Positions 20,801-35,800 of a stretch of 64,000 bases of DNA are shown piece by piece (the first letter of the stretch is position 1; every line of letters begins with the position of its first letter). The DNA comes from Ancistrus triradiatus (lineage: Eukaryota; Chordata; Actinopteri; Siluriformes; Loricariidae). The stretch covers positions 62,001-126,000 of the forward strand of contig JAJAGP010002226.1 in NCBI GenBank assembly GCA_025084515.1, written 5' to 3'. The notes below the pieces were generated by a model that was given only the letters and a program-made list of their open reading frames with translations, made no database searches and was not told the origin of the DNA. Made by a program: the position numbers and the translations under genes.

Positions 20801-23800
20801 CTATCCCTGTTCCAGCAGAGCTTATCCAGCTCATAAAGCAGACTGGTGATCCAGAACAGGTGTGTTGGAACCGAATTCTCTCCTAGGGTGGATCTCCAGG
20901 TTATTTTTACATAATACATTCCTTATTGGTTGTCAAGTCATTTCTCAGTATTAAAGCCATTTTCCATTGTAACACTCTAGCACTGCGCTCTATGACTCCT
21001 ATGGCTCTTAGTCAACCAGAGTCATTTATTTTTTGTACATATTGATCTGATTTGTCTAATATACAGGTGCTGAGTAATTAACACGTTGTCAACCACGATT
21101 AGGAAAGTCTGGCCTAAAGGCACACCTTTGAGGAACTGAAAGGGGCCAATCACAGCACTTCCCTTCCACTTGGACTGGTTCACTTGGTCATGAGCGCTGC
21201 CAGTACTTCATACGATCCATTACGGTCCACGTCATACAATCATGTGAACTGTTTTGTTAAATAGAGAAACAGAAAAGTTGCTGTTACCAGGCGACGGGCT
21301 ATTGGGGGACTTCCATCGTAATTCTGGGAGGCCCTTTAATATGTGTTTTACTGAACATGCGAAGGCAGCTTGAAATATGTAATCTTACTATTAGAGTGGT
21401 GAATTAGGGCAGATTTACGGAGCTCCAATATCCCATATAATGCAAGGAAATGAGCTCAGAGGATCCAATTTATTTCGTCCTTGCAACAGAGGGTTTCTGT
21501 AACCTACACATGGAACTCCGACAATCGCCGTTCAGCGGAGGGGTAGGTGTATTATGTTTAGGTGATTAACAGTGAAGGGGTGGCTTGTAGATCAAAGAAG
21601 TCAAAATATGCATAGGGAAAGAGGATCACACATGGAACAGTTTGTGTTTTATAAAAGCCCTAATGGAAGTCATGTGTTTTCTCTGTTGGGTGCCAATTGG
21701 GTCAGAAGAGGAGAAAATAATCCCCTATACTCAGTTAGCCAGTGATGGAGAGCTTTTGCCAGACCTGGTGGAGAAGTTTGGAGCGAGTGAAGCATTACTC
21801 AAGCACACAAAAGCATCTGACTTCAGCTCAATGCTGCCTAGTGGCCCCTAACCACCGAGGTTAAGCAAGCGCTGGCCCATAACGTGCTTCACGAACTTCA
21901 CGTCAAACCCACTAACATCCTGTTAAATCCACTGACACCCACTGCTAAACAAGACGTCCCATACATCATTTTAGGAGAGTAGTATGTCACCAGCCACTTG
22001 TCTGTAGTGGAGGTGGCTGGCTGGTCAGTGCTGTCAGCAAATATCAGGTTTCAATATGGCTTTAACAGCTTCCCTAACCACACACGCAACCACAAGGCGT
22101 CATGTGCTTTAGTAATCTAATTAGGTCAAGTTCCCCTTGAATTGTTTTGTATATACTTGTTACCAGGTTTGAGGTGACTCATTTGGGCATGAGACAAGCC
22201 TGCTAAAACGGTATGGGCCTGTTTCTTCTGGTTAGTCGTGTCCCGTCCAAGTTGCTCTGATGTACCGCACTGTACAGCGACTAGTGTGTAGGTGTACAAC
22301 TTCCACAAAAGCTTTGATCCCTTATTGCCAAGGGGCGAAAAAGGAGACAATACAGGAAGAAGTGAGCATCTTGTTCACAGTGCAGCTCTTGTCCAGAGAG
22401 GTATAGCAGATGTGAGAATTAGGTCACATTAGAAAAACATAAACTTGTTACATAAAAGATGAAAAAAAGTTCTTTCTTGTGTGTTTTTTTAACCAGAGCT
22501 GTCTTAAGCATTTGGAATTAGCCATTCTTTCACATCTGGTTCGAGTTTTCAGTGGTCTAGAACTGCAGTGCACAAACAAATTTGTCACACTGATACAGAA
22601 CCTTGGTTTATATGACGCTTGCTAACATCTGACCGAACCTGTCAGCTTGCTTGGTTTGGGAATACGTGTTCTGTATGAGTATCACTATTGGACTGTTTTT
22701 ACAAAAGCAGCTCCGGAGTGCTGACTTGGGAACACATCAGCACTAGTGCACATAGATCTCAGTTCTGTGAAGCCAGCTGACCCTGGATCAGGTCTTTGCT
22801 GAAGGCCCAGAGGGTCTGGAAAAAGGTCACCATTTGGATTGACATAAGCGAATACTAAAGAGCCTTTGATTGGATAATTACTGCAGTGATTAATGTGTTT
22901 CAGCTGGAGACACTAAAGTGTGTAGATTCTCATTTCTTAAACAACCATGTCGGAAGACGTCGTGGAAAAGATGTTTCAGAAGGATCAAATTATTGGCCTG
23001 CATCGAGCAAAGAAAACAAATAAGGAGATCGCTGCAGTGATGGGAATTGGGTTAAGAACTGTCCAACACGTCATTAAAGGCGGGAAGGAAAGTGGTGATC
23101 TGTCAGCTTCAAAGAACAAAATGTGGTCGGACAAAAATGTTGAACAACAATGCCTGTTGAAGTCAAATCATAAAAAGAAAGTTAGTAAAACTCTCAGCTA
23201 TGTTTAATTGTGACAAGAACTCGCAGAATTGGGACTAACAGCTGCGTGGCTAAAAGAAAACTACTTGTTTGTGAGGCCAGTTGGGGGGAAAAGACTTCAA
23301 TTTGCTAGGCAGCATAAGGATTGGATTCTTTTGCAATGGAAAAAAATGTCATGTGGTATGATGAGTCCAGATTTTATCCTAATCCAGATCGATGGGATCA
23401 TCAGGTTAAGAAGGGAAGTGCATGCAGCAATGCATCATCTTGCATCATCTTGCATCATCAGGGGTGGCCCCCCCAGAGCATTGTCCCTATATATATATAT
23501 ATATATAACTATATACTTTTAAATAATATATAGTAATATGCATTGAAAGAACTTTTTGTTTTTAGGTTTTGAAGGAATTCATTCCCTCCTTCTCATGTCT
23601 CACAGTGGTTTGGTCCACTCATTTTATACTGACAAATTATAAAGTATTGTCCATATTTAAGCTGCCCTACATTTTGTGGAGTAATTGTCCATAGCTTGTT
23701 TTTAAAGACGACTACAATAACTAGATATTTCTGAAGAATATTTGATTTGATTTAGTTTGGTTATTCACTTTGGTTATTCACTGATCCACTCGCCATTCTT

Positions 23801-26800
23801 GGTGCTACTGGTTGAACAGATTAAAACCTGTAGCCTATATACATTTAACATAACAAAACTTTTGGTAGCACCTTTGGTGCCCCCCAAAGGAACTGCTCTT
23901 GAGAATTTTTACTGTTTATTGTCCACCCCAAGACTGAAATGATATTTACGCCCTTGCATAATAGTGGCCACTGTCCAGGCCTCTGGTAGCAGTGTTATGA
24001 TCTTGGGTTGCTTCAGTTGGTCAGGTTTAGAATCAGCAACGTTATGAAGTCAGCTGACCTGAATGACCAGGTCATCCTGTAAGTGGGCACGGGCATATTC
24101 CAAGATGACAGTGCCAATTGCTGAAATTAGGAATGTAACTCGGGACTGAAATAAATCTTGTGATGTTGCATAAGGTTGTCAGAAGAATGCGAAAACGAAT
24201 TCTTGCTGCAATCAAAGCTAACGTGGACCAATGAAATATTAGTGTGTGTGACTTGTTTTGGCCAGCCAGTGTATGTCACCATCAGAGCCAGACACTGTTT
24301 TGTGATTTTGTGATTTTATCTCTATATTATCATATTGCAAACCATTTTAGTCATTTTTACAGATTTGTCAGTGAAAGTTTTTTTAGATCTGGATCCGCTC
24401 TAAGGAGAAAACCCTGTTATTATGATCTTCACTCAGCATGGCTTTGTGAATATTTCAAGCAAACCTGTTTTAAGACATGTGGTTACACAATATAGGTCAG
24501 CTGGAAACTTCTTTGCCTTGGCCCGAGATGGTGCATTTTACAGCAACATAAAGCACTGCAGCCCTGAAACTCGAGAGAAATTTGAACGCAGCATCTGGAA
24601 TACCTCTTTGTGAGTCAAAAGCACTTGAGGAGATTCCATGAGCGAGTATTGATATCTCTAGATTGTTTTTTTGGTCGTTGCCTCATCAGGCGTTACAACC
24701 CATGCGTTTTTGTTTGTAGACTCATTGTGTTGGTAATTCTTTCTGAACGGGCCTTGGTGAATGGAAACGTTTTGCAAAGTGGTTGACTAAATCGGACTGC
24801 CTTGTGTGTTTGTGATTATTCAATTACACTGTTTGATGCTTGATCGGTCACAAGCCGCCTAAACAAGGAGGTACATTTTCCTGAAGCACAGTGCTTTGTT
24901 TATTGCTAGTTTTTTTTCCTGTAGTCTGTTCATCATTGTGTTCATTTACTTGCATCTTTTTTTTGTCTCCTCTTACATTTTGGAGTGTGTATCTTATGTA
25001 TACAAGCTAATATCAAGATTCAAGAGTGTTGTTTAATATGTATAGGACATAACTTGGCAAACAGGAGTACTGCAAAAATGTAGCGCTCAAACACTCTTCA
25101 CTTAAGGGAGAGGTTCCCAAGGTGGGGGGCACTCCGGTACTGGTGGGGGTGGCGGGGCAGCAAGGCAAATGAAAGCTGTTGTATTGTAAAAGACACATAG
25201 TGCATGTCTCTTTTAATAATTCCTCTGTACATGTGATTTGTCACTTGGTTTTGTTCAATAAGATAAATTCCAGTGGAGTTTGGAAACAAGACATGCATGT
25301 TTGCCATTTGGGGCTTGAAAATATTATCTACAATAAGGGGACACTGCAGAAAATGTTTGGAAAGCACTGCCTTGAGGGAATTTGGCCAGTTCCCATCTGA
25401 TTTTCCACATTTTTTTTGTGGTTTCCCCAAACAGGATCTGTGTGGAGCCTCCACCTGTGACACTCTGGGAATGGCAGATGTTGGCACCATGTGCGACCCC
25501 AAGAGGAGCTGCTCCGTGATTGAGGATGATGGCTTGCCATCTGCATTCACCACCGCTCACGAGCTGGGTAAGCAAACATACCGAGTCACACGTGCTAGCC
25601 GTAGGCGTGCGATGCCAAATTACCTTTCTCGTTTCCTGTGACTAGCACTCACTGACACCTGGACATGAATACCTGATGTCTCCAAAAGGAACGTTGCGAG
25701 AGTTATGTGAGCCATCTCGTGCTCCTCTGTAAGGGTTTGCAAAATAGCCGAGGCAACATGATACCCATTTGGAGCTGCTTATTTCCATGTGGGTTGCCTC
25801 ATCTCTGGTTTTGGTAAAAGTGCATTTACCAGGCCGGGGAAGGAAATCAGGGAGAGCTGCTGGTGGTGCTGCTGGAGGTGCAGTTCACATAGCTGTGGCT
25901 TGAATGCTGACATGGCGCTTAGACAAGATGAGCAGTGTCGGTGATTTTAATGTTTCCCTCCGTTCTCTGCGCAGGCCACGTTTTCAACATGCCGCATGAT
26001 AACGTGAAAGCCTGCGAGGATGTTTTCGGGAAGCTGCAGGACAATCACATGATGTCCCCGACCTTGATCCGGATTAACCGCACCAGTCCCTGGTCCCCGT
26101 GCAGTGCCTCGATCATCACTGACTTCTTGGACAGCGGTCATGGTAAGTGGGTACAGCCCAGGTCATATGCAGTAAGTCCTCTCGATACGAACCAGATCCG
26201 TTCTCAGAGTGGGTTCCCATGTCCAACATATTTAGTATCCAGTGTGTGGGACGTCTGATCTCGCTTACTTTCATTTTAGTGTACATTGTTATGGCTCGCA
26301 GCTTCTATACAGATCATCACTGCTTTTCCGCTTAATACCAGACAATCTGGGTTTAAAATGGCTCAATACTTCCACAAAAAAGAAGTATGCACTGTCACGA
26401 GGGCAGTACTATTGGACTGCACTTCCCAGCATCCATTGCTCCTTCCACATCATCCCAGCGCAGTGCGTCACATTTGACTTCCTGATTTACTTGAGCTGTT
26501 TAGTTTCTGTCTCATTAGTTTGGTTATTTAAATTAGTTTGGTTATTTATTTGCCCCACATTTCCTTTGTTTGGCTGAATTGAGTACATTTCGCTTCTGTG
26601 CGGTTCACGGCGTTACAGTTTCCCGCTTCCTCGTGCATGTCTCACGCAATTTCTGTTTGCTGCATTTTGTCTTAGCGTCATTATTGCATTCTCCAGTATT
26701 TTTTTCAGTTTCTTAATAAAGCTCTGCTCTGTACCGGCTTCTAATGTTTATCTCCCGCTTTCTGCCCAAGCATGACTTTTTGATAAAGCCGGAATAAGAC

Positions 26801-29800
26801 TGAGACCGCGTACACAACAACGTTCTCTTCACCTCCGTTAAGCCCAGAGATGTGAACTAACCGAACGTGCTGACACGCAACTTGAAATTCCGCCACAGTT
26901 TTTCATTTCGCACTTATTTTAATTATCGGCAATGTATTGCACGTGCACGTTCGCATCTTTGAAAGTTTGTCAGTCCAAGGTTCGCATCTAGGGGACTTGC
27001 TGTATTATCATCTAAGAGTTATGTCCATGATGTGCAAAAATGTTAATGTGGTAAAGGTCCAAAAGGGTTGTTAGCATTTAAAATAATATTAATGAATTCA
27101 CCATGTAATCATCAGCAAGTATGTGTTGTCAACGACTGATGATAATTTATAGATCAACAAGTAGTCCTGGCAGATTAACTACAATATTACAATGCTAATC
27201 TATTCTTACAAAATCCAGACACCACCAGCCTTGCAGTCTACGTCGTTAGATTTCATAGCTAGACTTCAATCTGCTAACTATGTCGGAAATCGGTTGCCAA
27301 TCGGTTAAAGACAGCTCAGCATATTACTTAGAGCTGTGAAACTTGGTTTGTAAAAGTGGTTTGGACTGTTCCCATAGCCCAAATGTGCAGAATAATAATA
27401 ACAACAACAGCAACAAGTAGGAAGGACAGTGATTTGTAAGCACTGTGATTATCTATAACCAGGCAAATGCCATATGGACAGTGTCCTTGTACCAAAATGT
27501 ACATGTTTAAAAATGGTAAAACAGTGGCTACAGTTGGGCTGCTGTATCACTGGCAAAGCTTTTTCTGTCTTTCTTTTTTTAAGATTCTTTGAAATTTGCT
27601 GCTGTTACCCATTCCTAATTGTCATGCAATGACGATGCTAAATCACGGCACCAAACAAGTCTCCAAAATGTGTACGCCATCCTGTCCCATTTAGGTCATT
27701 TCAGTTTAACAGCAGCGATTCACTCGTGACGATATTTCACACTGAGTAATGCAGCACGCGCTCTCAGCCGATGTTCTGCGCATACCCTGTCACACTCTAG
27801 TCATACTGAAGTATGCATTTAAGTGTTTCTTGGACGGCGGATGCATTCCAAGCTTTCAGAGCGTACTCTGGACTGTGAAGCCATGCCACGCCAACCAACT
27901 CAAATCACCATGTCTGTCTCTGGCAGAGCGGCAATTGATGGTTGACGCACTCGTTTCGATGATTTACAGGCAGGCGTCCAGACCACTTGACTGAAATGAG
28001 GGTTAGAATACACGGCCTGATGCAGTCTGCCTTTGATTGGATTACAGAAGTAACACACTCCAGTGCTCCTAAGCAGCTCTGGATAGGAACTCGGGTCAGA
28101 TTTCTCTCCTAAGATGGCAGAATAACAGGACTCGGTTTCTTATAGAATGCCCTAGAGTAACCAAGTTCTAAACACAAGGCAAAGGTCACTAGAAAAAAAT
28201 CTCGGGATCTACAACTTTTTAATGCACTGGACCTCCTGCAGCGGCAGAACACTTAACTCTTTCAGACACTAATGATGGCATTAAAGCTTTAAGAGTCACC
28301 ACATGTGCACAGCATGGCATGCAAACTAGCTGAAAAGACAATTGAGACATTCTATACTGCAGCTATTAACTAACTGACAAGGTAGGTGCGTTGATATCCC
28401 ACTCGTTTTTATTGGGTATTATTCTATCAAGGGATTTGGGTGTAACTCTTTTTTCTGTTTTTAGGCTACAGTCATATGTTTAAGCAAATATAACAGTAAA
28501 TCCACAGCAACACAGACCAGTGCAGTATTTGGTGAGGGAAAATCATTTTAGGGAATACCATGAAGTAGATTTATTTAGTTGTAACTACCTCTATGTGGCA
28601 GAAAGAGGATGTTTAAGAAGTGCAGTTGACCCGTGGTATAGAATGGTGGTTCCCAAAGTGTGAAAAGTGTGAGCCGAAGGAGAGTGCCATAGATAATCAC
28701 AGCCGTGATGTTACTCGCAGTAACACACAACCTTGAGTGTTTAACTGATTTTACACAACAGCTTTTTTTTTTTTAACAAAAATAATAACAAATAGCTCAA
28801 AGAAGCCCAGAATTTCATACTGAATATGCTTTAATACTGACAATACCCTCAACCAAAAAACAGGTCCAAAGCAAAAGAGTTTCTGTGATGTAACAGGAGC
28901 AGTTCCCTACCCGCCTTAACACAGTATGCTACAAAAGGTTTGTATAACACTACCAAGTAACATTAGCTTGAAATACGAAGTGCAAATAAGTGAAGATTAA
29001 AGGAAAAAGGACTAAAAGTGAAACTAAAAATAGTCCAAATTAAACGATGGAATTTAGTTATTTATTAGGGTTATTGCGTTATTTGTACGTTATAATTTTG
29101 TGTGTACAAAGCTGGTCATTACTTGGGAACGTGTTGGCGGAGTGATACCGTTTTGCTGGTGAAAAATCAGATTGTAAAGTCTGACCTAACTAATAAGTCA
29201 CTTTATTTTGGTCTGATACAGACCATAATCTATGCTCCCAATAATGGGCTCTTTAGCTCCTTTAGGTCATTTGTATCAATCAGCTCAGCTCATCTAAAAG
29301 AGTCGGCTGATGAACGATACGTCAGTATAGCTTTCTAAACTCTGAGTAAGCAAACAACCACAAGTGCACCAGCTGCAAGGCGGTACTTCTGCCCCCGGCC
29401 TCCCACCATGACAATTTATTTTTCTACTCTCCATTTTTTTGGTCCCTACGCTCCCACTGGGCCGCCTGTATACTCGAGAGTTATTGGAATCATCTGCACC
29501 TTCCGCTGTGTACGGCAGGGTTATGCAACGCTGGAATACTTTAAATAGCAGTCCCTGCTCTTGTTATAAGCTACTTTAATGAGAAATTTGAAATGTGCTT
29601 TCAGTCTCATTGGGCAGCACTGTAAGAGAAAATTACTAATGGCAGGTATCAATTTTAAGATCATCATACGTCGTGACATTTAGCTTGCTGCACACATGAC
29701 TTTTGTTTAGCCATTACCTCTCCCTAATGCAGCTCTGGAAAAAATGAGTGATCAGTTTCTCTGGTTTTCCTGTTTGTAGGTACTGTATGTGTTTGAATGA

Positions 29801-32800
29801 AATGGAACATTTTTGTTTTATTGTATGTATTACTGACAAAAATGACAACTGGTCAAAATAACAAAGAGGATGCATAGTAATATAAATAGTAATACAAAGG
29901 AAATAAGTATATGTTCACTTTTTAACAAAGGTACTGTTTTAACTTCAGAAATTAATACAGTGGTACCTCGGTTCTCAACACCTCGGAAATCGCCGAATTT
30001 GGATCTACACGCATTTTGAGGAGAAAAATTTGTCTTGGCACTCGGCACACTTGCATGAGTCGTGTCATGCTTGTATGAGTCGAGTCGAGTCGTTTCATTT
30101 ATCTTATGATGGATTGGTTGAACATATCCCCATCATAAATCAGGGAGCTCCTGTACAATACAGCTCCATTAATGCATTAATGCCTTATACAGGGGGATTT
30201 TCTGGGGGTCTGGAACCCGTTCATTCAGTTTACATTATTCCTTATGGGAACCATTTGCTCGGTACTCATCATTTTTGGTTCTCGACATGCCTTCTGGAAC
30301 GACGTAGCACTGTATTTGAATCACAGCATTCATGTGTTTTGTACTCAATAAATAAGATTTGGTTCAGGTGATCACCTAATCAGTAGCTCATTAACTAAAA
30401 AGAGGTGTGTGTTGGAATTCGTCAGACACTGGAATGGAATTGCTGGCGCACGTGAGGATGATGTTGATTTTAAGGAAATTTGGAGTGGTCTCTTAAGTTT
30501 TTCCAGAGCTATATATCACCTCACGCCATTGACACCTTTCTGTGCCATGTTTGCCAAGACTTGGTCTTGCCAGAACTCATTGAGAAAAGAAAAAAGCAGC
30601 TCAGAAGTGTCTTTGTGAGCTAGGGTCCAGTGTGATTTCACTGATTGTGGTGTTTAATTGAACCCCCCTTGGATCTCGGGGACACATGTTAACACAGAAA
30701 CGCTCCTAATTGAGCCTAATTAATACAGAATGTGACTTAAACAAATATATTCCAATTAAAAAATCAAACATGTGGTCCAGCACTGTCCAAATAATGTCAA
30801 CAGCACCAATGAATATTGTGTTAAAAATCCTGCGCTAATTTTGAATAAACAAGCTCCTTTCCCATATGAAATACTTCTAGTACGACGTAATTGCCGTATC
30901 TGACAGATAATAAACAGAAAACAGAGGACTATATTTGATATAATTTAGCCCTTATGGTGTATTCAGGGGAAAACTACCATTTTAGAATTGTGTGGGTGTA
31001 AAATCAAGAGGAGACCAGAGCCAGGCGTAAACCAATTGCTTAATGCGCTATAGCTTATATGCAGTAGTGTTTATATTCTGTTTTATAATGCTCTTCATAA
31101 TATTTCATCTTAATTAGATAACTTGGTTAATTCTTTCATCTATAACCTAAGCCACCCAACTAGGATGGGTCCCTCTTGGAGTCGTCCCAAGATTTCTTCC
31201 TTACATTGTTTAGGGAGGTTTTCCTTGCCACTATCGCACTAGGCTTGCTCAATTTGGGACTGGTCTATTAATTCAGAAGATATCGAAGACGTAAAAGGCT
31301 GCTTTGGAGACATGCTCCGCTGTGGAATGTTGCTACGGAAAATAAATCTGACTTATTCTCAGTGATCGCAGTCCCAACATGGTGTCCTTATTTATTTGTG
31401 CAGGTGACTGTCTGCTGGATCAGCCCGAGACCCGAGAAACCTTTGGCGCTACCCGACATTCTCCCTGGGGCGTCGTACGGTTGGAGAAGGGCAATGCGGA
31501 GCTGGCAGTTGGCTCCGGTTCAAAGCCGTGCCCGCTCATGCAGGCCCCTTGGCAGCGGTTGTGGTGTACGGGCAAGACGCACGGACAGCCTGTTTGCCAG
31601 ACGCGCCACTTCCCTGGGCAAGACGGCACCAGTTGCGGGGAGGGCATGCTGTGCATGCGCGGGGACTGTGCATAGAGAAGCAGGAGGTCACTAGGGCAAA
31701 GGTAAGCAATGGTTACACACTGAGATAGAGACAAACATAGTAGGACCATGTGAATGAGGAACTACAGTGGAGACCAAAAGTCTGAGACCACTTTTTCTTA
31801 AATATAATACTACGCTTTTCATTAGAAATCATTATAATCAGCATAAGTGAAATGTTGAATTTTTGACTACATTACATGCATTTTAGAATTTAGTAGTATT
31901 TAGTATGTTCCCCCTTTTGCTGGAATGACAGAGTGCACTTGAGCTGCCATGGATTTTACAAGTTTGTGCAAAATCTGATGCTCTGTGTCCACCCAGGATG
32001 ATTTCACAAGATTCCGAAACGCATCTTGTGATGTTGCTGAATGCTTGGCTCTCTCTGTCTACCCCAGTAAATGCTTGAAGGGGTTTAGGCAGAGATATTA
32101 TATAAGGAGGGGACTGGTCACTGGTTGAAATATGAATGGGACAGTCTGTAACGTCCAAAATGGCGACTGTAGTACAGAAGCTCCGCGCATCGTTAGAAAG
32201 AACCGATCTAATCCAAAGGGGCAAGTCTTGGCGCCTTTGTAGTGGCGGGATCCGCATGCACGGTACTTATTTTTCTGGATTAATAACAAATAAGTTATAT
32301 CATTTTTTTTACTTCTAGGCCAGGTGACTGTGGAGGAAAGCCTATGACCGTCAGCACTAATTGATCCTTTTAGGTCGTCAAGTAGTTGTAGTAGTTTTGG
32401 GTCATGATCCTGCTGCAGTATGAATTGTTTTCTACAATGATTCAAACGTTGCTAGTGTCCTTAGACTTTTGATCTCCCACCTCAGAGCAATATGGTGCTG
32501 TTTTAATTTACCAGGTACAATCTAAATCCTACCAATATGAAACAGTGTCTTTATACTTGAGGTTGGCGGGAAAATTCCAGAGCCCTGGTGTAAGGACAGG
32601 GAGTCTCGGGAAGATTTATGCTCTCATATGTTCATCAGAGAGGCTGTATTTCAAACTGTGGTATTCCACACTCTATTGAAAATCTTGCTTCTCCACAAAG
32701 TCTTAGACCACTGTGACTGGAGAAATGAGCACGCCAAAAATTGGGCATATATTTCATTGCTGACTTGTTAAATTCGCTCCCAAGGACCATTGCTGTTTTG

Positions 32801-35800
32801 TTTTACTACATGGAACCTGTACTTCTTTGAAAACTCACGTTTGAGAGGACTGAAGGCTGATGTTTCTTTTCCTGATAATTACTGTACTGTGCAAAAGTCT
32901 TAGGCCACCAACAGATTAGATATACCATTGTTTTACGAATGGTATATTGACCATATATACTTGTTTCTTAGTCTTTTTATTAGAATACAACCAGAAAATA
33001 CAAAAAATTTGTATGCAATATTAAAAAAAGAGAAATCAGCTTCTGTAGGCTACAGTGGCAAGTATTTGGTACAACCCCTCTTACACTTCGCCCTTACACT
33101 TGAGCAGTAGCAGCATCTGGCAGCTTCATCGGGATGCCAAGTTGAAACCTACAGTCCAGAGCTTGATCAGGAATATCTTTTTTGGAAGGATAGCAGCCAA
33201 GAAACCACTTTTTTGGAAGGGGAACTGGGTGAATGAAAGACTGGAATGAAGATCAGTGGAAATTATGGAGTAACCAATCCAAGTTTGAAATTTTTGGGTC
33301 CAGTCGTTGACAATATGTTATACATGGTCATTATACCATTGCAAAAACAACAAATCTAATGGTGGCCTAAGACTTCTGCACAGTACTGTACATACAGGTA
33401 AGGAAACTAGATACCTTGTACATGTACATCCTTACCCAGAGCTGTTCACAACTGGTACAATTGGCTACAACCTTAGCAATTGCCGATTAAGGGCTTTGCT
33501 CAAGGGTCCAACACTGTAGGCTTTAGAACTGGCACGATTTCTGGTCAGTAGTCCAATAACCACTGTGCCATCACAGTTCCTTAGTGCATACAGCCCACAA
33601 GAGTACTTTTCCAAATTCTTTTTCTCCTCTCAAGTGCATTTCAATGAAGAAATGCTTACCTGTATTTATTTCTTGCTTTTTACTCTCTAGGTGGATGGAA
33701 AGTGGGGGAAATGGGGAGCATTCGGGCCCTGCTCCAGGACGTGTGGTGGTGGGGTACAGCTGGCAAAGAGAGAGTGCAGTAACCCCGTGCCAGAGAATGG
33801 AGGGAAGTACTGCCAAGGCGTGAGAGTTAAGCACCGGTCCTGCAACCTGACACCGTGCCCTGACACCGGTAAGAACTTCGGCTTAGTCACCGAGGCTAAA
33901 TGACTTTGCTGCTTGGTACTATACTTACATTCTTCAAACCACACCCAGTGATTTTAGCAAGAGACAATTGTGTGCCTTCACACCAAAAAAACTGGGACTA
34001 GTTACAATTTAAAAAGCGCACTCGGGAAGAACATCACCCATGCCAAATTGGTTGAATGCAAGCCCATTCCTGTCCAGTTGCTGTTTCTTGTCCAGAAATG
34101 GACATGCCTGACCTGATTTGGGTGACATTTGAAAGCTGTCAGCACAGTTTTTAATCCACTTTGGACGAAAATCGAATTTCACCCATCAAGGCCAAAACAA
34201 AAAAGCAGATTAAAAGTTCTCTGGCATCGCATACAAATCAGGTTCTGTGGATGTGCACTTCATAACTTGGCTACGTCTCCCGATTACTAACGAAATACAA
34301 CTGAGTGCATGATTTTATTCATAACAAATAACTCAGCATTGCCTACTAAACGTGATGCACACAGCTGACTAATGGGTCTGTGAAAAAACATTAAGTCACC
34401 TTTTTAATATAAATCACTTTACAAAGTAAGGTAATATTTCATTTTAATAGTCATTTTAAAGAATCTGTTGTACTGATGAGTTTTGTCTGAATGATGTGTT
34501 GTGTATCGTGAAAATGTCTTTATATATTGTGATATAATATTTTGACCATATCGCCCGCCCCTAATTCATACACAACTGCACCTTCTTAATGAACAAAATA
34601 AAATTAATTGACAAATCACCTTTACTGTGGAATTATTACAAGTGGCATGGATTATAGATCTTAAATTTTTATTGCGTAACACTCGTCTGTGATAGCTCCA
34701 CGCCCCCATTTTGGGAACCACTGGGTTAACTGGTCTCTCTAAATTGCCCTATTGTGAGTGTCTTTGCGTAGTGCTATTGTATCAGTGTTCCTGTCATGGA
34801 TATATAGTCGCGAATGCTAACTTAACAAACCAAATAAGTAAATCACTAAAAACTAGCAAACTAACTTCTCAAATCAAAACCGTCTTCTTTAACTTTCTTT
34901 AAACAGGGAAAAGTTTCAGAGAGGAGCAGTGTGAAGCTTTCAACGGCTTCAGTCTGAACACCAACCGCCTCACGCCATCGGTGGTGTGGGTACCCAAGTA
35001 CTCGGGCGTCTCTCCTAAAGACCAGTGCAAGTTGATATGCAGGGCTAACGGAACAGGCTACTTCTACGTCCTCGCCCCCAAGGTGAGAAACATGGGCTTG
35101 CTAAATGTCCGGTTCAACTTTTCACATTTAGGAAGTTTGATGAAGAAAATTTGGAGGCTACTTGAGGCGGAGGTGGAAGAAGAATGACGAACCATATATA
35201 TTCGTCAGTGTGAATTACCGTGAAGAAGTCCAAGGCTCTTTTCTCTTGTGGTTTAAGCTTGAGTGGTTTACGAGGATCCAATACGCAGGTTTCTGCCACG
35301 TGGTTAAGTAGATCAGAAGAATGTGGGAACACGGCAACAGGATATAACATATGTTGACTTCACTCTTACATAACACTGAAAATGGGGTCAGTGAGAAAAG
35401 GTCCTGACAGTCCGACAGCTACCAGGACTGAAGAAACAAAAGAGTAATGGAAGAGATATTGATAGGGAAAGTGTGGCTGACCTTCAGATGAAAATGACAA
35501 ATGATATGATCAGGATTGCGGTTGGAGTGAGAGTGGAGTCTTTGAGATGAAAAACATTTACATTTATGTCATCTTTACCTGTACAAAATTACAGTACTGT
35601 GCAAAAGTATTGGGCCACCATTAGATTAGATGTACCATTGTTTTAGCAATGGTATAATGACCATATATAATTATTTCTCAGTCTCTTTATTAGAATACAA
35701 CCAGAAAATACATGTTTATGCAGTATTGAAAACCCCCCACAAAAACAGCTTCTATAGGGTGAAGAAACTCATACCCATGTTTGGGATGTCGTTTTTGGGT

